Assembly (NCBI GenBank): GCA_900545275.1
Contig: UQYG01000007.1
Span: 62,001-126,000, forward strand
Length of the DNA: 64,000 nt
DNA from: an uncultured Sutterella sp.
GTDB taxonomy: Bacteria > Pseudomonadota > Gammaproteobacteria > Burkholderiales > Burkholderiaceae_F
Direction of reading: 5' to 3'
A program made the translations under genes and the position numbers. Below the pieces are notes generated by a model, which was not told where the DNA came from, did not search any database, and saw only the letters and a list, made by a program, of their open reading frames with translations. Shown piece after piece: positions 25,507-34,567 of the stretch. Position 1 is the first letter of the stretch, and every line of letters begins with the position of its first letter.

Positions 25507-28203
25507 ATGACGAAGAAAAAACAGGGCATGGACGAGGACGCCTTGGGCGGTCTTTTCGATTCGATCGACCTCGTCTACGAGGACGATCTCCCTAAATCGC
25601 AGGCCGAGGAGCCGCAAGCGCCTGTGAAGGACGAGGTTCCGGATGCGACAAACGCCGCGGTGCCCGGCGAGGGCGCTGACGAAACGAACGAAGCGCCGGC
25701 CGACGAGACGACTGAAGAGATGCCCGAAGAAGAGGCCGAGTCGCCGTCGGAAGACGCCGAAGCCTCCGAAGAGACGGACGAGGCTTCCGGCGAAGACGAA
25801 TCGGCGCCTGCCGACGGGGTCGATCCCGTCAGCGCCGCCATGACGGGCGACGAAGAGGAAGACGGGCAGCTCACGCTCGCGCGTTACGCGAGCCGCGCCT
25901 ATCTCGAATACGCCATGTCGGTCGTAAAGAGCCGCGCGCTTCCCGACGTTTCGGACGGGCAGAAGCCCGTGCAGCGGCGCATTCTGATCGACATGTACAA
26001 GATGGGGCTCTCGGCGGGCAAAAAGCCCGTCAAGTCCGCCCGCGTAGTGGGCGACGTTCTCGGCAAATATCATCCGCACGGCGACCAGTCGGTCTACGAC
26101 GCCCTCGTGCGCATGGCGCAGAATTTCTCGCTTCGCTATCCCCTGATCGACGGGAAGGGCAATTTCGGCTCGCGCGACGGCGACAGTCAGGCCGCCATGC
26201 GCTACACCGAAGCGCGCCTCATGCCGATCGCCGAACTGCTTCTCGATGAAGTCGAAAGCGGGGCGGTGGACTTCGTGCCGAACTACGACGGGAACTTCCG
26301 CGAACCCGTGGAACTCCCCGCGAAGCTTCCCTTCGTGCTCTTGAACGGCTCCTCGGGGATCGCGGTCGGGATGGCCACGTCGATTCCCTCGCACAACCTG
26401 CGCGAAACGGCCGAGGCCGTGAAGCTTCTGCTCGAAAAGCCCGAAGCGACGCTCGATGAAGTGCTCGAAAAGCTCCCCGGGCCCGACTTCCCCTGCGGCG
26501 GACAGATCATTTCGTCCCCCGACGTCATCCGCGACACCTACCGTACGGGGCGCGGCAAGATCACCGTGCGCGCCCGCTACCACTTTGAAGAGATGGCGCG
26601 CGGACAGTGGCAGCTCGTCTTTGACGAACTCCCGCCCGAAGCCTCGTCGGCATCGGTCCTGAGCGAAATCGACGACATCACGAACCCGAAGGTTCCGAAG
26701 GGAAAGAAGAGTCTCTCCCCCAAGCAGATTCAGGCGAAAACGGCGCTTCTTGCGCTTCTCGACCGCGCCCGCGACGAGTCGGGGCGCGACGTTCCCGTGC
26801 GGCTCGTCTTCGAGCCGCGCACCTCGCGCGTGAACCGCGAGGAATTTGTCTCGGCCCTTCTCTCGCAGACGAAGCTCGAGTCGAACGTCTCGGTCAACCT
26901 CGTCATGCTCGGCATCGACGGAAAGCCCCGCCAGAAGGGGCTGATGGAGATCCTCGGCGAATGGGTGTCCTTCCGTCTGAACGTCGTGCGGCGCCGCTCG
27001 CAGGCGAGACTCGACGCCGTGAACGACCGTCTGCACGTCCTTGAAGGGCGCCGCCTCATTCTTCTCAACATCGACCGCGTGATCGAAATCATCCGCCACG
27101 CCGACGAACCGAAGAAGGCCCTCATGGAGGCCTTCCCGCTCTCGGACCGACAGGCCGAGGACATTCTCGAGATGCGACTGCGGCAAATCGCCAAGCTCGC
27201 CGCGATCGCGATCGAAAAGGAAATCGACGAACTCGAAACGGAACGCCGCAAGCTCGAGCGCCTTCTCGGAAGCGAAGCGCTGCTTCGCCGTCAGGTGGCG
27301 CGCGAAGTGGACGACGCCGTCAAGAAGTTCGGCGACGACCGCCGCACGCTCATCGAAGAGGCGCGAGTCGCCCAGAACGAGACGACCGTTCCCTCGAGTC
27401 CCGTGACGGTGATCATCACCGAAAAAGGATTCCTCACGACCCGCTCGGGGCACGACTACGACCTCTCGGCTCTCAATCTGCGCGTGGGCGACGCCGTCCT
27501 CAAGACGATCGAGTGCCGCACGACGGATTCGATCTGCGCGCTCTCGCAGACGGGCCGAAGCTACACGATCGCGGTGTCGGCGCTTCCGGGCGGCCGCTCG
27601 GACGGCCAGCCTCTTTCGGCCTTCATAGACCTCGAAAAGGGGGGCGAGATCGTCGCCTGGGCGGCGGCTGACGAAAAGTCGCGCGTGCTTCTCTACGCCG
27701 ACAACGGTTTGGGACTTGTCTGCCGCACGTCCGACCTCGTCGCGCGTCCCCGTGCCGGAAAGGCCTTCTTCAAGCCCGAAGACGGAAGCGTTCTCCTCGG
27801 CGTGGTGACGCTTGACGCGGCGAATCCGCTGCTCGCCTGTCTTGCGGAAAAGAACCGGCTCCTCGTCTTCGACGCTTCCGAAGTGCGTCTCCTCTCCGCG
27901 GGCGGCAAGGGCGTCATGCTCATGGGTATGGACGAAGGCTCGAAGCTTCTCACGGTCGCGGCCGTTAATGACCGAGGTCTTCTCGTGCGCGGCACGGGCC
28001 GCGGAGGCAAGGCCCGCGAACAGCTCCTCGGGCGCCGCGCGATCGGCGACTACATCGCCCGCCGTGCCCGCAGGGGCAAGACCCTTCCGCTCACGTGGAA
28101 GGCCGAAGCAATCGAGGCGCTGGCGGTCGACCCCGAACCCGAAACGACCGAAGGGGGCCTCAAGATCGAAATTTGCGACGATCCGGAACCCAAACTCTTC
28201 TGA
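25507..28203 (+). CDS. parC: DNA topoisomerase IV subunit A with an acidic N-terminal extension
   Basis: Cleavage subunit of topoisomerase IV. The catalytic tyrosine is Y233 in [10 protein letters not shown]; in E. coli ParC it is residue 120, so about 113 extra residues precede the core. The extension (roughly 8-120) is rich in Glu, Asp, Ala, Ser and Pro (for example [20 protein letters not shown]) and looks disordered. The winged-helix core ([20 protein letters not shown]), the quinolone region [18 protein letters not shown] with Gln where E. coli ParC has Ser80, and a C-terminal beta-pinwheel follow. The 898 residues exceed the usual 750. No GyrA box is seen in the tail. The sensor kinase starts 9 bases later. 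Confidence 0.94.
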   Translation: MTKKKQGMDEDALGGLFDSIDLVYEDDLPKSQAEEPQAPVKDEVPDATNAAVPGEGADETNEAPADETTEEMPEEEAESPSEDAEASEETDEASGEDESAPADGVDPVSAAMTGDEEEDGQLTLARYASRAYLEYAMSVVKSRALPDVSDGQKPVQRRILIDMYKMGLSAGKKPVKSARVVGDVLGKYHPHGDQSVYDALVRMAQNFSLRYPLIDGKGNFGSRDGDSQAAMRYTEARLMPIAELLLDEVESGAVDFVPNYDGNFREPVELPAKLPFVLLNGSSGIAVGMATSIPSHNLRETAEAVKLLLEKPEATLDEVLEKLPGPDFPCGGQIISSPDVIRDTYRTGRGKITVRARYHFEEMARGQWQLVFDELPPEASSASVLSEIDDITNPKVPKGKKSLSPKQIQAKTALLALLDRARDESGRDVPVRLVFEPRTSRVNREEFVSALLSQTKLESNVSVNLVMLGIDGKPRQKGLMEILGEWVSFRLNVVRRRSQARLDAVNDRLHVLEGRRLILLNIDRVIEIIRHADEPKKALMEAFPLSDRQAEDILEMRLRQIAKLAAIAIEKEIDELETERRKLERLLGSEALLRRQVAREVDDAVKKFGDDRRTLIEEARVAQNETTVPSSPVTVIITEKGFLTTRSGHDYDLSALNLRVGDAVLKTIECRTTDSICALSQTGRSYTIAVSALPGGRSDGQPLSAFIDLEKGGEIVAWAAADEKSRVLLYADNGLGLVCRTSDLVARPRAGKAFFKPEDGSVLLGVVTLDAANPLLACLAEKNRLLVFDASEVRLLSAGGKGVMLMGMDEGSKLLTVAAVNDRGLLVRGTGRGGKAREQLLGRRAIGDYIARRARRGKTLPLTWKAEAIEALAVDPEPETTEGGLKIEICDDPEPKLF

Positions 28204-28212
28204 CGAATCGGC

Positions 28213-30090
28213 ATGCAACGAATTCTCCGAGCCTTCACGAGCCTTTCGACTCGGCTTTTGCTCCTCACGCTTCTGTGGGTGAGCTTCATCGTCGTGTCGG
28301 TGGGCTACACGATGCTTCTCAATTGGGAGCTCGAAGCGAGCGCCGCCACGGTGCGGACCGTGGGGGAACTGCGCCATCACGCCTACCGATGCGGCTTTCT
28401 CGCGCACGACGACGCTTCGCGCGCCGATCTGCGCAGCGAAATCGACGCTTTCAACGTCGAGATGAACCGCCTTTTGACGGGGAGCGAATGGCGTCTGCCG
28501 CGAAGCCCGGAGATCGAGGCGCATCTGCACGAGCTCGAAGCCTCCTGGCGGCGCGACATCATGCCGCTTCTTCTCGCCGACGCGGGTGAGGAGAACCGCC
28601 TCTCGCAGGTGAACCTCTACGTCGAGCGGCTCTCCGTCTTCTCGAATCAGGTCGAGGAGCGCCGCAACGACTATCTCTCGCAGCTGCAGACGATTCAGTG
28701 GCTTGTGATCGTGCTCGCCGTCGGGAGTCTCTTCGTCATCATGGTGCTCCTCGTGAAGTGGGTGATTCATCCGCTCGAAATCCTCGGGCGGGGGATTTTC
28801 CTTCTCTCGAACGGACGACTTTCGCAACGTCTTCCCATGCACGGCGAAGACGAAATCAATCTGATCGGCGTGGGGTTCAACCACATGGCCGACCGTCTGC
28901 AGGACCTATACAACAACCTCGAAAGGAAGGTGGCCGACAAGACCGAGGCGCTCGAAGTGCAGAATCGTCAGCTCGAAGATCTCTACGGTGCGACGAGCTT
29001 TCTTTCGCATCAGCGCACGATGAACGAGACGCTCGAGGGCTTTGTCGAACGTACGAAGCGCGCTCTCGACGCCGACGCGGCGGCACTCTTTCTGCGCCGC
29101 GAAGAGGAGCCCGCCCTGCGGCTCGAGGCCACGTCGGGGGTCGAGTCCGACATCGTTGCGGAACTCGAAGGCGTCAAGGACGGTTCGAACTTTCTGGAAC
29201 AATGTCTCGCGCGCGGCGAAACGATTCGGATTCCGCTTCGCTTCGTCGAGTCGCGCCGCATGATTACGGCACTTCGCATGAAGGGCTACGAGACGGTCTA
29301 TTGCGTGCCCGTGCGCGGCACGAACGCGCAGCTGGGTGTTCTCGCGCTCCTCTACCGTTCGCCTTTGACGCTCGGCATACCGCGCGTGCAGCTTCTCGAG
29401 AGCCTCGTGACGCATCTGTCGGTCGCGATCGAAAACGGGCAGCTCAACGAGCGAGAACGTCTCTATGCCGTCGTGCAGGAGCGTCAGCTCATGGCGCGGG
29501 GGCTGCACGACTCGATCGCGCAGGCGCTCTCCTACCTAAACCTGCAGGTGCAGTTTCTCTCGAGCGCCATTGAAAAGAAAGACGACGCCCTGCGCGACGA
29601 ATCGCTCGCCGCCATCCGGACGGGGCTGCAGGAGTGCTACGACGACGTGCGCGAACTTCTGCTCAACTTCCGCGAGCGCGTGCACAAGGAAAAGTTCATC
29701 GACGGCGTGCGCACCGTCATCAACCGCTTTGAAGCGCAGGCGAACGTCGAGGCGTCGCTTCGCGTCGTCGAGCGCGGGCCCGAACTCACCGAACGGCAGA
29801 AGGTGCAGGTAATCTTCATCATTCAGGAGGCCCTGAGCAACGTGCGCAAGCACGCTCACGCCTCTCACGTGAACGTCGTCGTGGAAAACTACGAAGACCT
29901 GCGCGTTGTCGTTGAGGACGACGGCGTGGGGATCGACGAGAAACTTGTGGAGTCGAGAAAGGGCCGCCACGTGGGGCTCTCGATCATGAGCGAACGCGCT
30001 TCACGCATCGGCGCCGAAGTGACGGTCGAGCGCGCTTCGGACGAGGGCGGCACCCGCGTCGTCCTCTTCCTGGCGGCCAAGGATCGCTGA
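28213..30090 (+). CDS. NarX/NarQ-like sensor histidine kinase
   Basis: A 625-residue membrane kinase. Order: membrane helix at about 12-36, a periplasmic helical sensor of about 115 residues, a second helix at about 165-187, HAMP domain, a GAF-like domain (about 245-410), then HisKA_3 dimerisation with phospho-acceptor H432 in RGLHDSIAQALSYL and a HATPase domain (EALSNVRKHAHA, VVVEDDGVGI, GRHVGLSIM). This is the NarX/NarQ/DegS class whose partners are NarL-type regulators. The nitrate P-box of NarX is not evident, so the ligand is unknown. It begins 9 bases after parC and no response regulator follows, so the partner must be elsewhere. Confidence 0.88.
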   Translation: MQRILRAFTSLSTRLLLLTLLWVSFIVVSVGYTMLLNWELEASAATVRTVGELRHHAYRCGFLAHDDASRADLRSEIDAFNVEMNRLLTGSEWRLPRSPEIEAHLHELEASWRRDIMPLLLADAGEENRLSQVNLYVERLSVFSNQVEERRNDYLSQLQTIQWLVIVLAVGSLFVIMVLLVKWVIHPLEILGRGIFLLSNGRLSQRLPMHGEDEINLIGVGFNHMADRLQDLYNNLERKVADKTEALEVQNRQLEDLYGATSFLSHQRTMNETLEGFVERTKRALDADAAALFLRREEEPALRLEATSGVESDIVAELEGVKDGSNFLEQCLARGETIRIPLRFVESRRMITALRMKGYETVYCVPVRGTNAQLGVLALLYRSPLTLGIPRVQLLESLVTHLSVAIENGQLNERERLYAVVQERQLMARGLHDSIAQALSYLNLQVQFLSSAIEKKDDALRDESLAAIRTGLQECYDDVRELLLNFRERVHKEKFIDGVRTVINRFEAQANVEASLRVVERGPELTERQKVQVIFIIQEALSNVRKHAHASHVNVVVENYEDLRVVVEDDGVGIDEKLVESRKGRHVGLSIMSERASRIGAEVTVERASDEGGTRVVLFLAAKDR

Positions 30091-30394
30091 ACGCTCGCCG
30101 AGCCCTTCGGGGTTTCCGGGCCCGGCGCCGGCTTATTGCCAGGGACAGGCGGTGAGGAGCGCGGCTTTCCCTTCTTCAATGCGTTGCACGGTCTGTCCGC
30201 AGTCAAGGCGCAGATGCGTGACGGGACGGTCCTAGCGATGCGCTCGGAATTTTCGCGGCTGAGCGAAATCTTCGGGCGGGATGTTCTCGCGCGGCGAGGT
30301 CTCGATCGCGATGAGTTTGTCCGTCCTTTGATTTTCGTTGTTGGCCGGCAAAACGCTGACGCGGAAACATCGCAACGGTGTTCTTCTTTGTTGT
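30091..30394. other. Region without an intact gene between the NarX-like kinase and the ABC transporter
   Basis: The kinase and the yejF-like gene converge on this stretch. A minus-strand frame with a protein-like tail (THLRLDCGQTVQRIEEGKAA, stop near 30135) is interrupted by a TAG near 30234 and may be a small gene remnant; I do not recognise it. A GC-rich hairpin-like stretch near 30105-30132 could end kinase transcription but lacks a T run. Confidence 0.25.
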
Positions 30395-32194
30395 TCACAG
30401 TCTTGGAATGGCGGCGAGCAATCCCAACGTGTAGTCCGTCTGCGGGGCGGAGAAGATTCGATCGGCTTCTCCCTCCTCGACGATTTCGCCCGCGCGCATC
30501 ACGGCGATGCGGTCGGCCACGTGCCGAACAACGCCGAAGTTGTGGGTGATGAAGAGGTAGCTCAGACCAAAGCTCTTTTGCAGGCGCGAGAGGAGATTCA
30601 GAATCTGCGCCTGCACGGAGACGTCGAGGGCCGACGTGGGTTCGTCGCAGACGATGATGCGCGGCTCGACCGAAAGCGCCCGGGCAATGGCGATGCGCTG
30701 GCGTTGTCCGCCCGAGAAGGCATGGGGAAGGCGCTCGGCCGCGTTTTCCGGCAAACCCGTTTCGCGAAGCAGCTTCCGGACCCGTTCGAGGCGTTCCTCG
30801 GAAGACCATTCGGGGTGAAGCGCGATCATGCCTTCTTCCAGCGTTTCGCGCACCGTCATGCGCGGGTCAAGGGACGAGAAGGGATCCTGAAAGATGATTT
30901 GTGCGGTTTGGCGCAAAAGACGGAGGTTTTCGCCCGAGGCGCCGAGAACGTCGCGTCCGAGAAGACGCACGCTCCCCGTGACGCTGGCTTTGGGACCGAG
31001 AAGACCCAGGGCCGCCATGACGGCCGTGGTTTTGCCCGACCCCGATTCGCCGACGATGGCGAGCGTCTCACCTTCGGAGAGCGTGAGCGACACGCCCCGC
31101 ACGGCGGGCTTTGCAGTGTCCTGCCGCCACCAGCGGGGAGTGCCGTAGGTTACCGTGAGGTTCGAGATTTCAAGCACCGTCGGGCGGCTTTCCCGAGGGG
31201 CTGTCGAGAACCCCGCCTCTCCCGTTCCCGCGGCGTTTTTACCCGGAAAAAGGCAACGCACGGGGTGGAGGTCTCCCGTCAGATCGGGGTGGCGCGCGCA
31301 GGCTTGGGTCGCGCGCGGACAGCGCGCCCGGAATCGGCAACCCGGGGGAGGCGGGGCGAGCGTCGGGACCGTTCCGTCAATGGGATGGAGCGTCTTTTTC
31401 CGGTCCGTGTCGGGGAGCGCGTTCAACAGCGCCCCCGCGTAAGGGTGGCGAGGGGATGAGAAGAAGTCCGCAACCGTCGCAGTCTCGACGATTTCGCCCG
31501 CGTACATGAGGGCGAGACGATCGGCCGTCTGCTTGACGACCGCAAGGTCGTGCGTGATGAGAAGGAGGGTGAGTCCCCTCTCCTTCTGCAGATCCTTGAG
31601 CAGCTTCAAAATCTGCGCCTGCAGCGTCACGTCGAGCGCCGTCGTCGGTTCGTCGGCGATCACGACGGCGGGGCGCGCCGAGAGCGCCATGGCGATCATG
31701 ACGCGCTGCTTTTGTCCGCCCGAGAGTTCGTGCGGATAGCGCGAGAGTGCGTCGCCGCCCAAGGAAACGCCGACCCGTTCGAGCCATTCGAGCGCTTCCT
31801 TTTTCGCGTCGGCTGAGGATACCGTCCGGTGCGCCCGGATCATTTCGACGAGTTGGTCGCCCACGGTCATGACGGGGTCGAGCGCGGTGGAAGACTCCTG
31901 AAAAATCATGGCGATTCCGGCGCCGCGCACCGGGCGCATTTCGCGTTCGGTGAGCGTGAGAAGTTCCCGGCCCGCGAGGCGCACCTCGCCCGCGGTGACG
32001 CGGGCGTTTTCGGGCAGAAGCCGCATGAGGCACGCCGCCGTGAGACTCTTTCCGCAGCCCGACTCGCCGACGAGCGCGAAGGTTTCGCCCTTTCGAAGGC
32101 CGACGGTGATGTCGGAGAGCGCTTCAACCGTCCCTTCGTCCGTGTCGATTTCCAGAGAGAGTCCCCGAACGTCAAGGAGTGTTTCGTTTGTCAT
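30395..32194 (-). CDS. yejF: Oligopeptide ABC transporter, double ATP-binding protein (YejF type)
   Basis: Two complete ABC cassettes in one 599-residue chain. First: Walker A GESGCGKS, signature LSGGQKQRV, Walker B VVIADEPTTALD. Second, from about residue 330: GESGSGKT, FSGGQRQRI, IIVCDEPTSALD. Each is followed by the oligopeptide-type extension (PPPGCRFRARCPRA with cysteines after the first). The fused form and the gene order with two permeases and a large binding protein match YejABEF, which takes up oligopeptides and, in E. coli, microcin C. It overlaps the permease gene upstream by 4 bases. The symbol follows E. coli; the substrate here is not proven. Confidence 0.85.
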   Translation of the reverse strand: MTNETLLDVRGLSLEIDTDEGTVEALSDITVGLRKGETFALVGESGCGKSLTAACLMRLLPENARVTAGEVRLAGRELLTLTEREMRPVRGAGIAMIFQESSTALDPVMTVGDQLVEMIRAHRTVSSADAKKEALEWLERVGVSLGGDALSRYPHELSGGQKQRVMIAMALSARPAVVIADEPTTALDVTLQAQILKLLKDLQKERGLTLLLITHDLAVVKQTADRLALMYAGEIVETATVADFFSSPRHPYAGALLNALPDTDRKKTLHPIDGTVPTLAPPPPGCRFRARCPRATQACARHPDLTGDLHPVRCLFPGKNAAGTGEAGFSTAPRESRPTVLEISNLTVTYGTPRWWRQDTAKPAVRGVSLTLSEGETLAIVGESGSGKTTAVMAALGLLGPKASVTGSVRLLGRDVLGASGENLRLLRQTAQIIFQDPFSSLDPRMTVRETLEEGMIALHPEWSSEERLERVRKLLRETGLPENAAERLPHAFSGGQRQRIAIARALSVEPRIIVCDEPTSALDVSVQAQILNLLSRLQKSFGLSYLFITHNFGVVRHVADRIAVMRAGEIVEEGEADRIFSAPQTDYTLGLLAAIPRL

Positions 32195-33573
32195 CCTGCG
32201 CCTCCCTTTCGCTTGAGTGCGGCGCGGGGATCAAAGGCGTCGCGCACGGCCGCCGCAAAGAGGTTCGCCGAGAGCACGAGCGAGAGCATGAAGACAAAGC
32301 TCGCGGCGAGATTCCACCAGACCATGGGGGAGCGGCTCATTTCGCTTCGCGCCGCGTTGATCATGGTGCCGAAGGAGCTCATCGAGGGATCGACCCCGAC
32401 GCCCACGTAGCTCAGCACCGCCTCGTAGAGGACGATTCCCGAAAAGTCGAGAACCGTCACGATGAGGACGATGTGCAGAACGTTCGGAAGCACGTGGCGG
32501 CGAAGAATCCGCGCGTGCGGCACGCCGAAGGCCCGCGCCGCCGTCACGTAGTCGAGCGCCGTGATCTTCATCGTTTCGGCGCGCAGAAGGCGCGCGAGCG
32601 TCGACCAGCCGGTCATCCCGATGATGATCGCAAGCAAGAAGAGCCGCACGTCGGCGCGCTCGAGTCCCGTAGGCCACCATTCCGGGTGGCGGTCCATGAA
32701 GACCGTGACGAGCAGGACCGAGGCCGCGATGAGAAGGACGCTCGGAATCGAGGAAAGCGTCGTGTAGAGATACTGAATCGCGTCGTCGACGCGTCCCTTG
32801 AAGTAGCCAGCCGCCATGCCGAGCGTGACGGCGAAGGGAAGCGTCGCAAGCGTGGCGAGCGACCCGATCACGATCGCGGTGCGAAGGGATTTCAGCGCTT
32901 CATAGAGGACGTCGTTGCCGACGGCGTCGGTTCCGAAGGGGTGGCACAGCGGCCAGAGCGCGAGCGCGACGCCCGTGAGCACCGTGAGCGCCGTGAAGGT
33001 GATCCAGGGTGCGAAACGCTCGCCCGAACGCGTGACGAGACGACGCAGAGCGTCGCGGCGGCCGCCCTTTTTCGACGCGGCGAGAAGCCCCGTCGCACAG
33101 AAGGCGGCGAGGAGTCCGAGGGCGCCGCCCGCTAGACTTCGAAGAAGGAGGGAGGCGTTTTGGGCTCGCGGCGCCACTTTGAGCGGCTGAAAGTCCCGTA
33201 CGGGACCCGCTTCGGTCACGACGGTGGTCTTGTCGAATTCCCGCATTGCGAAGGGGGCGGAATAGCTTCGTTCGGGGTGTGCGGCGTCGAGCACGTCGAA
33301 GACGAGCGTGTCGAAGACCGACACGGTCGTCGGACTGTAGGCGCGCGCCCCGTTGGGGCCGGGCGGCAGTTCCGGGCGGTAGTGAATCGAGTCGAGCGTT
33401 GCGATCGAGAGAAAGAAGGCGAGGACGACCGCGGCCGAGGCGGCGCCCGCGTCCGCAAAGACCGCGCGCCAACGGGCGCGAAGCGTCGGACGCGCAAGGA
33501 CGAAGCGCACCGTGAGAAAGAGAAGCGCGAGAAGAAGGAGCATCACGCCGTCGGTCGGAAGAAATACGATCAT
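32191..33573 (-). CDS. yejE: Oligopeptide ABC transporter permease (YejE/DppC type), with long N-terminal region
   Basis: Inner-membrane permease of the DppC branch. The permease core begins near residue 215 with the DppC-type GTDAVGNDVLYEALKS, and the EAA loop is DYVTAARAFGVPHARILRRHVLPN. The protein has 460 residues against about 340 in E. coli YejE. The additional N-terminal part includes a first helix, a second helix at about 40-62, a roughly 100-residue stretch that would lie in the periplasm (containing RPELPPGPNGARAYSPTTVS), and another helix pair before the core. It is preceded by yejB (10-base gap) and overlaps yejF by 4 bases, so expression is coupled. Confidence 0.82.
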   Translation of the reverse strand: MIVFLPTDGVMLLLLALLFLTVRFVLARPTLRARWRAVFADAGAASAAVVLAFFLSIATLDSIHYRPELPPGPNGARAYSPTTVSVFDTLVFDVLDAAHPERSYSAPFAMREFDKTTVVTEAGPVRDFQPLKVAPRAQNASLLLRSLAGGALGLLAAFCATGLLAASKKGGRRDALRRLVTRSGERFAPWITFTALTVLTGVALALWPLCHPFGTDAVGNDVLYEALKSLRTAIVIGSLATLATLPFAVTLGMAAGYFKGRVDDAIQYLYTTLSSIPSVLLIAASVLLVTVFMDRHPEWWPTGLERADVRLFLLAIIIGMTGWSTLARLLRAETMKITALDYVTAARAFGVPHARILRRHVLPNVLHIVLIVTVLDFSGIVLYEAVLSYVGVGVDPSMSSFGTMINAARSEMSRSPMVWWNLAASFVFMLSLVLSANLFAAAVRDAFDPRAALKRKGGAG

Positions 33574-33583
33574 GGCGGCTTCC

Positions 33584-34567
33584 TTACCGGTTTGTGAGTC
33601 GAATGCGGGGATCGACCAAGGTGTAGACGACGTCGGTCAGAATCAGACCCGCGATGTAGGCGATCGTTCCCAAAAAGACCATGGCGCGCACGACGGAGAA
33701 GTCCTGCGCGTTGACGGCGTCGATCGTGTAGCTCCCGAGCCCCGGAATCCCGAAGAAGCTCTCCATGATGAGGCTTCCCATGAAGAGCGACGGAATGACG
33801 GCGACGGTCGAGGTGACGATCGGAAGCGAGGCGTTGCGAAGCACGTGTCCGAAAAGTATCCGCGTCTCCGTGATTCCTTTGGCGCGCACGCAGCGCACGT
33901 AATCCTTGTTGAGTTCCTCCAAGAACATCGCGCGGTAAAGAAGCGTGCCGGAACCCAGCTGCGCGAAGACGCCGATCGCGACGGGAAGCGCAAGGAAGGC
34001 GACGCACCCCGCTCCCTCGCTCCAGCCCGATACCGGGACGAGCTGCATCACCTTCCCGAAGAGCCACTGCCCCGTGATGATGTAAAAGAGGCTCGAAATC
34101 GACATGAGGGCGACCGCCGCCGCGATCGCGCCCTTTTCAAGGCGCGTTCCCCGGAGGAGCGCAACGAGAAGCGAAACGCTCACGACCGTGATCACGCCCA
34201 AAAGAAAAGTCGGCACGGCGAGAAGAAGCGACGGGACCATGCGCGTCTTGATTTCGGTCGTGATGTCGCGGCCGGAATCGCTCATTCCGAAGTCAAAGGA
34301 GAGAAGCGGGACGCTTCGCGTCCAGAAGATCGTTTTCGTTACGCTTTCCGAGCCTTCGGCGTCTTCATTCCAGATGAGAGGCAGGTCGTAGCCGTGGGCG
34401 CTCTTCCAGGCTTCGATGGATTCGACCGAGACGCGCTTGCCGCCCAAGGCAAGGCGCGCCATGTCGTCGGGGGTGTTCACGGCGAAAAAGAGAAGGAAGG
34501 TGAGAAGATTCACCCCGAGGAGAATGAGCGCTCCGTAAAAGAGCCGTCGGATGAGATAGGCGATCAT
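33584..34567 (-). CDS. yejB: Oligopeptide ABC transporter permease (YejB/DppB type)
   Basis: First permease of the importer, 327 residues with about six membrane helices. It starts with the DppB-type helix MIAYLIRRLFYGALILLGVN and carries the EAA loop DYVRCVRAKGITETRILFGH and the segment FGIPGLGSYTIDAVNAQD near the C terminus. A periplasmic loop after helix 1 (residues about 30-110) is typical of YejB. Its ATG overlaps the stop of the binding-protein gene in ATGA. Confidence 0.88.
   Translation of the reverse strand: MIAYLIRRLFYGALILLGVNLLTFLLFFAVNTPDDMARLALGGKRVSVESIEAWKSAHGYDLPLIWNEDAEGSESVTKTIFWTRSVPLLSFDFGMSDSGRDITTEIKTRMVPSLLLAVPTFLLGVITVVSVSLLVALLRGTRLEKGAIAAAVALMSISSLFYIITGQWLFGKVMQLVPVSGWSEGAGCVAFLALPVAIGVFAQLGSGTLLYRAMFLEELNKDYVRCVRAKGITETRILFGHVLRNASLPIVTSTVAVIPSLFMGSLIMESFFGIPGLGSYTIDAVNAQDFSVVRAMVFLGTIAYIAGLILTDVVYTLVDPRIRLTNR

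Noticed and set aside
23467..28884. A 1805-codon open frame on the minus strand opposite parE, parC and the kinase gene
   Set aside because: It is antisense to three clear genes, has a His/Arg/Asp-rich composition typical of reverse frames in GC-rich DNA, and shows no domain.
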